Made by a program: the position numbers and the translations under genes. Below are positions 44,530-56,167 of a DNA stretch of 64,000 nucleotides, in pieces. Below the pieces are notes generated by a model. That model was not told the origin of the DNA, did no database searches, and was given only the letters and a program-made list of their open reading frames with translations. The stretch's first letter is position 1. Every line of letters starts with the position of its first letter. Source of the stretch: Pithys albifrons albifrons (taxonomy: Eukaryota > Chordata > Aves > Passeriformes > Thamnophilidae); the NCBI RefSeq assembly GCF_047495875.1, contig NC_092471.1, positions 19,990,501 through 20,054,500 of the forward strand. The letters run 5' to 3'.

Positions 44530-45751
44530 TGTGCTGGTTTAAAGGTAAACTGGCAGCAGAAATGAACACAACACAAAAGAGATTGTAAGTCAGAGTTACA
44601 ATTTAATAACAATATTACAATAAATGCAATGACGCAAAGAGAAAAATTGGTTTTACCCCACAAAACCCCAGAAGTGTAACCCAGCACCCTGGGGGCACAA
44701 GCATAAAGGGGTTTGTTGGCCTGGCTGTTGCCAACCCTGGACTGCCCCCCCCCCCTTCCCCCTCCCAGAACCTTCCCAGCAAAGGAAAGGAAAAAAAAAC
44801 CTGAAAAGAAATGCACTCTAAAGAAACTGAACTGAATAAAAAGAATAAATTATGTTTACTAACATTTACAAACCACACTGTATACACAATACATAGGATC
44901 CCACCCCCCAGGGGAGAGGGGAAGGGAGAAAAGGGGATTGATTAGCTGGAAAATAGGGAAGACACCAACCCAACCCAAAGAAACCCAATGAATCAAAACA
45001 AACACAATTAAAAACCTCAAGGAAGGGGAACAAGAATGAAACAATCTCACCCAGGACAGGAGAAACACCAGGGACCGGAGGGACCAGACTTTCACCACCT
45101 CCCTCCAGCTCCTCAGCCAAGGAAGGGAAGAAAAGAACCAAACCACTCCCCCTCTGCTACGTGGAAGACACGTGTGGAATACTTGTACCTTCCTTAGATA
45201 CAATGGTTACTGAGGAAGCCATGGGTCAAACCATTACAACCCCACATGGTTCCTCCATGTCCAAAGTAAAAGTCCAAAGTGGAAAACCTGTTGGTGCAGC
45301 TGAGAGTTGCAGTCTGGTGGAGAGTGGTGGTTGCAGGTTGGTTGAAAGTGGTGGTCTCCTCCTGTCCAGGTTTTGGTCCTACTCTCAATCTGACGAGTGA
45401 CCCACGAGGTCTTCTTACCCCAAGATATGTACCCCCAGGTCCAGTTGGGAGCACCCAGTCCCTCCCCCAGAGCAGGGAGTCACACAATGGGTGATCTGAC
45501 TCTGGCAGTCAGGGGGGATTTTGGAATGGTTGCTGGCCCATGAGCAGAGCTGAGCCCTCAGGTGGGTGTGGAGGTGCCAAGGAGTCCCTGCAGGGGAGTT
45601 ATCACAGCTCTTATCTCACAGATGTCTTTCCCACCCAGCTCACAACCTGAGGGGTCAGGTGTGCCCTGGGCAGCAAATGGTCCATTGTTCTTGGACCCAG
45701 GGATAACCTCCCACCCAGGGATAACCTGGTCCCACCTGCTGAACTGGGACA
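44530..45751 (-). mobile_element. Solo LTR, family A, long mosaic form (1222 bp)
   Basis: Perfect target duplication TGTGT (44525-44529 and 45752-45756). It starts TGTGCTGGTTTAAAGG and ends GCTGAACTGGGACA. Relative to other family A copies it has about 510 extra bases (about 44725-45235), A-rich with a long C run at about 44736-44753. The extra part may be a nested or recombined LTR segment; I could not assign it. Confidence 0.88.
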
Positions 45752-45822
45752 TGTGTGTAATAAAAGGTCCTCACCATAAACCTCACAGGCTTGTCGGGTG
45801 AAGTCCTTTCTCTCTGCGTAAT

Positions 45823-46450
45823 TGTGCTGGTTTAAAGGTGAACCAGCAGGGGAAATGAACTCACCACAAGAGAGATTATAAGTCAGAGCTAAAATTTAAT
45901 AATAATATTACAATAACAACACTGACACACAAGGGAAATTGCTTTCAACTCACAAAACCCCAGCAGTATAACCCAGTGTCCTGGGGCACAAACCCAAGGG
46001 GGTTTGTTTGCCCTTGTGCTGAGACCCCTGTGGTTCCCCCAAGTCCAGAGCAAAAGGAAAAGAAAAACCTGTTGGTGCAGGCGAGGGCTGTGGTCTGGGC
46101 GAGAGCGGGGATCTCCTCCTGGCAAGGTCCTGCTACTGCTCTGGATCCGACGAGAGGTTCCCGAGGTCTTCTTACCCACCCCTTATGTACCCTCAGGGAA
46201 CACCCAGTCCCTCCCCCTGGGCGGGGACTCACACAATGGGTGATTAACTCTGGGAGCCAGGGGGTGTTGAACTGTTGATGGCCCATTGGCAGCTCCGCCC
46301 CCCTCAGGCTGGGTGTGAAAGTGATAATGGCTCCCTGGGCAGCTGCTGCTAATGGCCCATTGACCTTGGGGAATGAATAGAGGGGGTAGAATACACAGCT
46401 TTGATCACCCCCATACAGGGTTAGCTGGTCCCTCCTGCTGAACTAGGACA
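45823..46450 (-). mobile_element. Solo LTR, family A short subtype (628 bp)
   Basis: Perfect target duplication GTAAT (45818-45822 and 46451-46455). It starts TGTGCTGGTTTAAAGGTG and ends GCTGAACTAGGACA. It is nearly identical to 50847-51473, which together define a short subtype. It sits inside family C sequence, 90 bp from the TRPC5 pore exon. Confidence 0.93.
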
Positions 46451-46514
46451 GTAATTTATGGTTTACTTTATACCTTGAACCACACACTGTTTTCCATCCC
46501 CTAGCATCGGGTAG

Positions 46515-48469
<1,955 letters not shown>

Positions 48470-48780
48470 TTAGAGGCTGAGCTGTAAGAAATAAATCAGA
48501 AAACCTGTCTAGGTTGAGTCTGGAAGCTGTAACATTGTTGAGTTAAAAGGAAATACAGAGCTGCAGAGATAAGAGCAGCCAATTAGATCTGTTAAAAGTC
48601 ACCCAAAATATCCTGCTTAACTTTGGGGAGGAGTTACCAGTTGTAACTAAGTGTATAAACCTGGAAACACGAAAGTCTCGTTGAACATGCCTTTGGTGGA
48701 GTTACCCCCATGTCCCCAGAGCTGAATAAAAGGAAGAATTTTGTTCTAGTCTATTGGATTTGATTGTTTCTTAACTCAAA
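48470..48780 (+). mobile_element. Possible LTR remnant
   Basis: A TATA-like GTGTATAAACC, followed about 75 bp later by CTGAATAAAAGG, resembles the promoter and polyadenylation part of an LTR. No second copy and no target duplication. It abuts a truncated 5S-like fragment, so boundaries are approximate. Confidence 0.35.
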
Positions 48781-48858
48781 GTCTCCCATCCAAGTACTAA
48801 CTGGGCCTGACCCTGCTTAGTTTCTGAGAGCTGATGTCAGGGTGGCATTTAACTGCTG
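48781..48858 (-). pseudogene. Truncated 5S-rRNA-like fragment
   Basis: On the minus strand it contains CTAAGCAGGGTCAGGCC and GTTAGTACTTGGATGGGAGAC, the middle of 5S rRNA, with a CAGTTAAATGCC leader like that of the other two copies. It stops at GGGAGAC, at the junction with the putative LTR, so the 3' part is missing. It lies about 450 bp from the 49.3-kb copy, in opposite orientation. Confidence 0.75.
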
Positions 48859-49310
48859 TTGTATTCATGCTTTGGAATATGAAGCAGCTGGGAACAGTGA
48901 CTTCCTCCATCAGAAAGTCTGCACGTGAGAGACCTGGGGATGGAGGACTGAACTCCCCAGAGTCACAATGCACAGCTCAGGGTGCAGCACCAGCCCTGCT
49001 GGGGAGGATGGAAGTGATGAAAGCTCTACAGGATACTTCTTCCTCACTGCAGTTGTGCCTGAGGGCAGTGACATTTCTTGGGAAGGCAAGTGGTGGTCAC
49101 TTCCCAATTCTTCTCATGTAGTTTGGGTTTTGGAGCTCATTTCTGCATGCATTCACTCAGGGACAGATTTTCCTCCTGTGTCTCCTAAGGGCAAACATCA
49201 ATTAATCACTTTGCTGAAGAAAACAAGTAGTTAATAAATGTTGTGCTTTACAAATGCGTGTAGTTTTTTAACCTCCTTGTGATGATGTTCACCCCTTTCT
49301 AAATCACAGT

Positions 49311-50292
49311 AAGGCAGTTCAATGCCTCCCTGCCATCCGATCCCGTCAGATCTCAGAAGCTCAGCAGGGTCAGCCCCGGATTAGTACTTGGATGGGAGAC
49401 CTCCTGGGAAATGCCGGGGTGTTATGGGTTCACCCAGGTGGGCCTAGATTTGGGCTCTGAAATGTGGACTAGGCCTAAGCTGTCAGCTGACTTGAGCTGG
49501 GCTGAGCCAACAGCTGACCTCTTCTAGCCAGTAAGTTTGTATTCCATACCACATTATGGCATCATCTCCAGGGCAGTAGGAACCAGTGTGGGAGTGGTTA
49601 AGGCAGTCACTTCTCAGCCCTCCTCTTGGGAGGACACACGATGCTGTCCCAGGGGGGATGGAGAGGACCAGGCCCACCACTGGCTCACAGGGTATCTCAG
49701 GAAAGTAAAATGTGTTGTTCTGGGTCTCTCCTTTCTGCTTGGGTTTGTCTCCCTGGGGAATAAGCTTCTTCTTAAGTAATGTGTAGTTAGGACAGTAGAA
49801 TTTGTGTGTTCGTTAAGAAGTTGAGGTGGGGAACTTGTTGTTGTAGACTTGTGTGAGTGAATATTTGTACTCTCTTCTAATTGTCTCTTTCTTTCTGTAA
49901 AAATATATGTAGATTTAGTATAAATGCAGTTTGAAGTGGTTTTTTTTTCTTTCCTTTCTCTTTTCCTCTCTTTCCCTGGTGTTAGGAGGGAGGCTTTTCT
50001 CTCTGTGCTTGGGGGGGTTGGCAGTTGCTTATCTCAAACCAAGACACGGGGGCTGGAGGTTCTAGTCCTGAGGACTTCACTGGCACCGTCCAAGCTCGCT
50101 TGGCTGTGGCAGATGAACCTCAGGACTGAAACGGTGGGGTCAGTTCTGAGCACGCTGAGCCTCACCTAAAAAAAAAAAAAAAAAAAAAAAGATCCACTGC
50201 GCAGGCTGGAAGGGCCCACCCACATGGGGAGAGAGCCCTGCCCAAATCTTCGTTCGTGACACCGAGCCACAAAAAAAAAAAAAAAAAAAAAA
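49311..50292 (+). mobile_element. 5S-rRNA-derived composite repeat, split by a solo LTR
   Basis: The 5S-like head occupies 49311-49419 (leader AAGGCAGTTCAATGCC, then GAAGCTCAGCAGGGTC and GTACTTGGATGGGAGACC). A family B LTR (49420-50046) interrupts it, and the tail resumes at 50047-50292 with AGTCCTGAGGACT and CTCAGGACTGAAACGGTG. Compared with the 27.4-kb copy, a 23-base A run (50168-50190) replaces GAA inside the tail, and a second A run (50271-50292) ends it. The A-ending and the shared non-5S tail suggest retroposition. Confidence 0.8.
49420..50046 (+). mobile_element. Solo LTR, family B (627 bp)
   Basis: It begins TGTTATGGGTTCACCCAGG and ends TCTCAAACCAAGACA. Perfect target duplication CGGGG (49415-49419 and 50047-50051). 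It is nearly identical to 12173-12796. It interrupts a 5S-derived element, so it is the younger of the two. Confidence 0.95.
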
Positions 50293-50846
50293 TCCCAGCA
50301 GACTGGGCATTCCTCCCTCCTGGTATTTATATTACATGGAGTGACAGCATTCCAGGGAGGGAGGAGGGGAAGAAGCCCTTGGGGGTCAGGTAGGGCTCTT
50401 CTTGTCCAGAGCATCAGTAGGAAATCTGGTGCCAGAGCAGTAAAACAATCCAGACGTCGGGGATGAGCTGAGAGTGCCACTCTGCTTGCTGATTCCCTGC
50501 AGTGGGCTGGGGAGGACACCTTCATTAATTCTGCTTGCTAATGATCCAGTGGCACTGCTGCAATGCAAACAGGCTCTCTCCCCTCCTTTCTTCCAGGGAC
50601 AAACACACTAATGCATTTGTAGCAGTTACTCCTCAGGTTTGAATTGCTCCATTGGCTCATGAATTTCTGCTTGTGAGGTTTGAAAAGGGAGAATCTAAGT
50701 TGGTTTTCCTGGGCCCTTCGTTGTGTCTCCCCAGTCTGGGGATTTGGGCTTGGTACTTCATTAGGCACTGCAAGCACACAGCATGAAACCACAGGTATTT
50801 GTGGAAGACAGAGCAAGGCAAGCAAAGAGTAAAACCTCTGCACACC
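50293..50846 (+). other. Intron sequence, nothing recognised
   Basis: No gene or family repeat recognised between the 5S-derived element and the next LTR. Confidence 0.5.
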
Positions 50847-51473
50847 TGTGCTGGTTTGAAGGTGAACCAGCAGGGGAAATGAACTCACCACGAGAGAGAT
50901 TATAAGTCAGATCTAAAATTTAATAATAATATTACAATAACAACACTGACACACAAGGGAAATTGCTTTCAACTCACAAAACCCCAGCAGTATAACCCAG
51001 TGTCCTGGGGCACAAACCCAAGGGTGTTTGTTTGCCCTTGTGCTGAGACCCCTGTGGTTCCCCCAAGTCCAGAGCAAAAGGAAATGAAAAACCTGTTGGT
51101 GCAGGTGAGGGCTGTGGTCTGGGCGAGAGCGGGGATCTCCTGCTGTCAAGGTCCTGCTGCTCCTCTGGATCCGACGAGAGGTTCCTGAGGTCTTCTTACC
51201 CACCACTTCTGTACCCTCAGGGAGCTCTCAGTCCCTCCCCCTGGGCAGGGACTCACACAATGGGTGATTAACTCTGGGAGCCAGGGGGTGTTGAACTGTT
51301 GATGGCCCATTGGCAGCTCCGCCCCCTCAGGCTGGGTGTGAAGGTGATAATGGCTCCCTGGGCAGCTGCTGCTAATGGCCCATTGTCCTTGGGGAATGAA
51401 TAGAGGGGGTAGAATACACAGCTTTGATCACCCCCACACAGGGTTAGCTGGTCCCTCCTGCTCAACTAGGACA
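50847..51473 (-). mobile_element. Solo LTR, family A short subtype (627 bp)
   Basis: Perfect target duplication ACACC (50842-50846 and 51474-51478). It starts TGTGCTGGTTTGAAGGTG and ends GCTCAACTAGGACA. It is very similar to 45823-46450. Confidence 0.93.
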
Positions 51474-51996
51474 ACACCTTTGAGTGATTCTTGACTCAGA
51501 GGTGGAAGAATTTTTCTGCCATAATTTTGTTGGGTTTTCTTCAGAAGCTATTTCAGCCTTCAATAAATACATATTTCTAGAGGTACCCTGAAGCAGTCTC
51601 AATATTGATTATTTTCATGCAGCCCATTTTTCTCTTTGACCAAACCATTGTCAAGAGCTGGTTATGGCAGACACCATCTTTCATCTTCAAAATCCAAATG
51701 CACCCCAAAATTTCCATACACTTTGCACTGTTTCAATATGGGAAGATCTAAATGTATTACACAAGCAGCACAGAATGCAGTGGGATGTTATTCACTGCCA
51801 GGTCCCTCATCTCAGTTCCTTCCCAGACGTGACAGAAATACCATCTCCTGATAAGGAGGACCATGTCATGACAAGAGGACAATGGAAGGATGTGAGAGTA
51901 GCCAGGTGGCTCCACCATTTGTAAGTGGCAGAAAGTAACTGAGTGGGTGATGAGGACACTTTTTGTGATGGGCTGTTTCTCCTCAGGATGCCACTT
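51474..51996 (+). other. Intron sequence, nothing recognised
   Basis: No gene or family repeat recognised. Confidence 0.5.
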
Positions 51997-52144
51997 GGCT
52001 TCATTTTAGCTCAGTTGGTTAAAACTTGGTTGTAACAATGCCAAGGTCATGGGTTCAAACCCCTCTGTGGGCCACTGACTTAAGAGTTGGACTCGATGAT
52101 CCTTGTGGGTCCTTCCAACTCAGAACAGCCTGTGATTCTGTGAT
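51997..52144 (+). mobile_element. tRNA-derived SINE with CR1-like tail
   Basis: tRNA-like head with A box TTTAGCTCAGTTGG and B box GGGTTCAAACC (52051-52061), then GAGTTGGACTCGATGATCC, CCTTCCAACTCAGAACAG and a GTGATTCTGTGATA tail. It is the best-preserved of three copies. The head most resembles tRNA-Ile, as in the songbird SINE type. Confidence 0.88.
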
Positions 52145-52842
52145 ATAACTTTTCCAAGACAATGCCATAGTGGGTGTTACTGGGGATATTTTGGCTGTCC
52201 TGGTGCCCTCAGGTGCAGGCACATGTTGCATGGAACTACCAATCTACGTGTATTTTCTGCAAGTATGCTCCTTATGGATCCATCCATGGGATTTTGGGAA
52301 GTCATGGAAGAATTAATCACTGGAACTGTACCAACAGTTCTGACTCTGCAGCCACAGGAGCAATATCGATGGAGGAACAGCAGCCAAGAACATGAGCAGG
52401 AGGAAACCTCAGGGCTGGGAGCTGGTGACAGAGCTCCAGTGAGCTGGAGGGATAAGAGGTGCCCAGCAGCACTGGGCATCCCACTGACACATTAGGGAGA
52501 GATGCAAGCACTTGGAGCTTTCAGATGTTTTAGGAAAGTACAATGGTGCTTAATACCCACCAGAGTCTGAGAAAAATTACCTCCAACTCCTGTGTGTGAA
52601 GGTGTTACAGCCTCCAGTGTGTGATCCAGTGTGCACATGTGGTGGTGAAATAATGCCTTTGCTCTTGCTGCAAGGATTGTTACCAAATTATTCTGTGTAT
52701 TGTGTTGTGTATCCTCCTCTTAGTTTGTGTGTCTGTTATTTCAGACAGCTGTTACTGCAGAACACAGCAGGCTTTTTAAAAAACCAAATTTTAACTGTAT
52801 CTCTGCAGTAGTGTATGACCAAACTGGGACTTGGTTGGCAGT
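52145..52842 (+). other. Intron sequence, nothing recognised
   Basis: No gene or family repeat recognised. Confidence 0.5.
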
Positions 52843-53468
52843 TGTCTTGGTTTGAGATAAGCAACTGCCAACCCCCCCAAGCACAGAGAGAAAAGCCTCC
52901 CTCCTAACACCAGGGAAAGGGAGGAAAAGAGAGGGGAAAGAAAAAAAAACACTTCAAACTGCATTTATACTAAAACTACATATATTTTTCACAGAAAGGA
53001 AGAGACAATTAGAAGAGAGTACAAATATTCACTCACACAAGTCTGCAACAACAAGTTCCCCACCTCAACTTCTTAACGAACACACAAATTCTACTGTCCT
53101 AACTACACATTACTTAAGAAAAGACTTATTCCCCAGGGAGACAAACCCAAGCAGAAAGGAGAGACCCAGAACAACACATTTTACTTTCCTGAGATACCCT
53201 GTGAGCCAGTGGTGGGCCTGGTCCTCTCCATCCCCCCTGGGACAGCATCGTGAGTCCTCCCAAGAGGAGGCTGAGAAGCGACTGCCTTAACCACTCCCAC
53301 ACTGGTTCCTACTGCCCTGGAGATGATGCCATAGTGTGGTATGGAATACAAACTTACTGGCTAGAAGAGGTCAGCTGTTGGCTCAGCCCAGCTCAAGTCA
53401 GCTGACAGCTTCAGCCTAGTCCAGACTTCAGAGCCCAAATCTAGGCCCACCTGGGTGAGCCCATAACA
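52843..53468 (-). mobile_element. Solo LTR, family B (626 bp)
   Basis: Reverse-oriented copy starting TGTCTTGGTTTGAGATAAGC and ending CACCTGGGTGAGCCCATAACA on the + strand. Perfect target duplication GCAGT (52838-52842 and 53469-53473). It is antisense to TRPC5. Confidence 0.94.
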
Positions 53469-54299
53469 GCAGTATTTGGGTTGGAGCAATCAGAACATTG
53501 GACACCAAACTCAGGGTGCAGATTTAACTGGTGGAATGGAATAGAGTGGATTAGCACATGTACAGAAGGACAAGTGTGAAAATGGGGAATTATTTGCATA
53601 GCCAAACAAAAGCTGTACAATAAACAGAAATGGTGTGTGCAGTTAAAACTGAGACCTTGCTGTAAGTGTAGGGACGTTGGACATGGAATTTTCTCCATTT
53701 TTGCAGAGTAAAGAGCTTAAAAATTAAGACACAGAGGAATATCAAGAGTTTTCGGCTTCCTCTTAATGTTGTTTCTAAGATAACTTTGGATTTCCCCTAT
53801 GTAATAGTTTCCAACTTTTCTTCATCTACAAAGCACACAAATTCCTCTCGTTTCCTGCGCCGGGTGAGCTCCCTCAGCACCGTGGCTGTAACTGCCACCA
53901 GTTTCATTCCCAACACCAGCAGAAATTCTCTCCCTCACTGTGATTTATGCCCCTTAGGACTGTCAAAAAAATATTGTGCCTCTTCTGCTTGCACAACCTG
54001 CCCAGTTACTACTTGATGGTTTTGCTAAGGAGGAGTTTATGAATCAATAAATGAGATACAAAGCTGGTCAGGCCCTGCATGTGGCAGGTGTTGGGGGGAG
54101 GGGTTGTCCCCCTGTAGAGGTAAGGCCAGGGTCAGGAAGTGTTCATCTTCCCAGCCCCACTTCAGAACCATTAATTTGAATTTCTTAGAAATTGAGGTGT
54201 TGATCTCTAACTCTGTCCTACAGCAGGAAATGAAATTATGCTCATGTTATATTGCCAATACAATTAATATCTCTTGAAGCAGCAAAAAAAATTAGGTTC
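53469..54299 (+). other. Intron sequence, nothing recognised
   Basis: No gene or family repeat recognised. Confidence 0.5.
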
Positions 54300-54795
54300 T
54301 AGAATCACAGAATCATAGAATGGATTGGGTTGGAAAAGCCCTCTGAGATCATCAAGTCCAACCCTTGGTCCAACTCCAGTCCCTTTACCAGATCATGGCA
54401 CTCAGTGCCACGACCAAGCTCAGCTGAAAAACCTCCAAGGATGGTGAATCCACCCCCTCTCTGGGCAGCCCACTCCAATCCCTGAGCACTCTCTCTGCAA
54501 AGAATTTCTTTCTGCTCTCCAACTTCAATCTCCCCTGGCAGAGCTTGAGCCCATCGTGCCCCCTTGTCCTATTGCTGAGTGCCTGGGAGAAGAGACCAAC
54601 CCCCACCTGGCCAGAACTTCCCTTCAGGCAGTTCCAGACAGTGCTGAGGTCACCTCTGAGCCTCCTCTTCTCCAGGCTGAACACCCCCAGCTCCCTCAGC
54701 CTCTCCCCACAGGGCTTGTGCTCCAGTCCCTTCACCAGCCTCATTGCTCTTCTCAGTTGGGTTGGAAGAGACCTCTGAGATCACCAAGTCCAACT

Positions 54796-54875
54796 CTTGA
54801 CCCAAACCCTACTGTGATCACCAGCCCAGGGCACTCTGTGCCCTGGGCTGGTGATCACAGTGGGGTTGGATCAAG
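54796..54875. repeat. Fold-back palindrome, first tandem unit
   Basis: Arms of about 38 bp around loop TCT (54835-54837). The inner 25 bp per arm pair perfectly; the outer part has a one-base insertion and mismatches. Confidence 0.92.
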
Positions 54876-55002
54876 ACATGTTGGATTCTCTGTCCCTGGA
54901 GGTGTTTCAGAGGACACTCAGTGCCACATCCAGTCCCTTCTCCAGCCTCGTTGCTCTTCCCAGTTGGGTTGGAAGAGACCTCTGAGATCACCAAGTCCAA
55001 CT

Positions 55003-55081
55003 GTTGACCCAACCCTACTGTGATCACCAGCCCAGGGCACTCTGTGCCCTGGGCTGGTGATCACAGTGGGGTTGGATCAAG
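55003..55081. repeat. Fold-back palindrome, second tandem unit
   Basis: Arms 55003-55040 and 55044-55081 around loop TCT (55041-55043), with a few mismatches in the outer part. Offset 206 bp from the first unit. Confidence 0.93.
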
Positions 55082-55519
55082 ACATGTTGGATTCTCTGTC
55101 CCTGGAGGTGTTTCAGAGGACACTCAGTGCCACATCCAGTCCCTTCTCCAGCCTCGTTGCTCTTCTCTGGCCCCGCTCCAGCCCCTCAATCTCTTTCCTG
55201 ACCTGAGGGGCCCAGAACTGAACACAACACTCCAGGTGTGGCCTTCCCAAGGCAGAGTCCAGGGGAAGGGTCACTGCCCTAGAAAGAGGATTAAATGGCT
55301 GTTCATTGGTTTGCCAACTGTGAAAAATCCCTCTTTGGCTCTCAGAGCCTTCTGCTGACCAACACATCCATCTGCTGGTCACTGCCCATGTGCAGGTAAC
55401 ACACTTAAACCTTTCCTTCATTCTGTAATTGCCCAGATCTCTATTACTCTGCTGCTAAATCTCATCTGTGTCATCCACAGTAATTAGTTGAAATGGGAAA
55501 TTCTCCTGCACTTACTCAG

Positions 55520-55809
55520 TGTCTCTGGTGACATTTGGACAGGAACGAGGGGGAATGACCTTAAACTGAAGGAGGGGAGATTGGGATTACATATTAGGAA
55601 GAAACACATCCCTGTGAGGGTGGGCAGGCCCTGGCACAGGTTGGGCAGAGCAGCTGTGGCTGCCCCATCCCTGGGAGTGTCCATGCCACGTTGGACAGGG
55701 CTTGGAGCAACCTGGGCTGGTGGGAGGTGTCCCTGCCCATGACAGGGGGTGGGATGAGATGGTCTTTAAGGTCCCTTCCAAGCCAAACAATTCCCTGATT
55801 CCATGATTT
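55520..55809 (+). mobile_element. CR1 3' end fragment, different subfamily
   Basis: GGACAGGAACGAGGGGGAATG through CCCATCCCTGGGAGTGTCC to CCCTGATTCCATGATT. This is the reverse counterpart of 62783-63008 and differs from the 5- to 60-kb copies listed above. Confidence 0.85.
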
Positions 55810-55889
55810 CTGTTACATTTCCCCATGGAGTACCATCCATATGAAGAAATGCCAGACAGATGGTGGTAGTTTGGGCTTTCTTTCTGTTC

Positions 55890-56167
55890 TTTGCTGGGTG
55901 TCTTGGGGTGCTTTATGAATCTGGAGTAATGAAATCTGGGTTTGGTGGGAGGTGGAAAATTGTTATATCTAACTTGTATAAGTGTGTGTTATATTGTAGT
56001 TTTCTTTTCATTTTCTCTTTTCTGTATAAATAGATATATAATTAGGTAAGTTTTAAACCTGTTTTGAGTTTCCAGTTTTTTTCCTTTCTCCCTTTTCTCG
56101 GTGGGTGGGGAGGGAGGCTTTGACTCTGTGTTGGGCAGTTGGCATTTTTCCAGCTCAACCCAAGGCA
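55890..56167 (+). mobile_element. Truncated LTR, 3' part, related to the 36.7-kb LTR
   Basis: CTAACTTGTATAAGTGTG and TTTCATTTTCTCTTTTCTGT through to CCAGCTCAACCCAAGGCA match the 3' half of the minus-strand LTR at 36722-37319. The 5' half is missing. Confidence 0.7.

Larger units (their letters stand above)
44189..46471 (+). mobile_element. Family C LTR-like element, split by two later LTR insertions
   Basis: It begins TGTAGGTACAGAAAAATC and ends GTTTACTTTAT, with target duplication ACCTT (44184-44188 and 46472-46476; TACCTT if six bases are counted). Removing two inserted LTRs, each with its own duplication, leaves about 423 bp matching the 407-bp copy at 38669. It has CTATATAAGA and CTATATAAACTG plus GTAATAAAAGG signals, in sense orientation to TRPC5. 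The stack ends 64 bp before the next exon. Confidence 0.82.
54300..55280 (-). mobile_element. CR1 LINE 3' part with two tandem fold-back units
   Basis: It begins with the tail AGAATCACAGAATCATAG and runs through the CR1 3' region to CAGGGGAAGGGTCACTGCC. At about 54754-55160 a unit of about 207 bp is repeated in tandem (CAGTTGGGTTGGAAGAGACC at 54754 and 54961). Each unit contains the same palindrome as 14227-14305. The 14-kb CR1 has one such unit and the 60-kb CR1 none. Confidence 0.92.
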
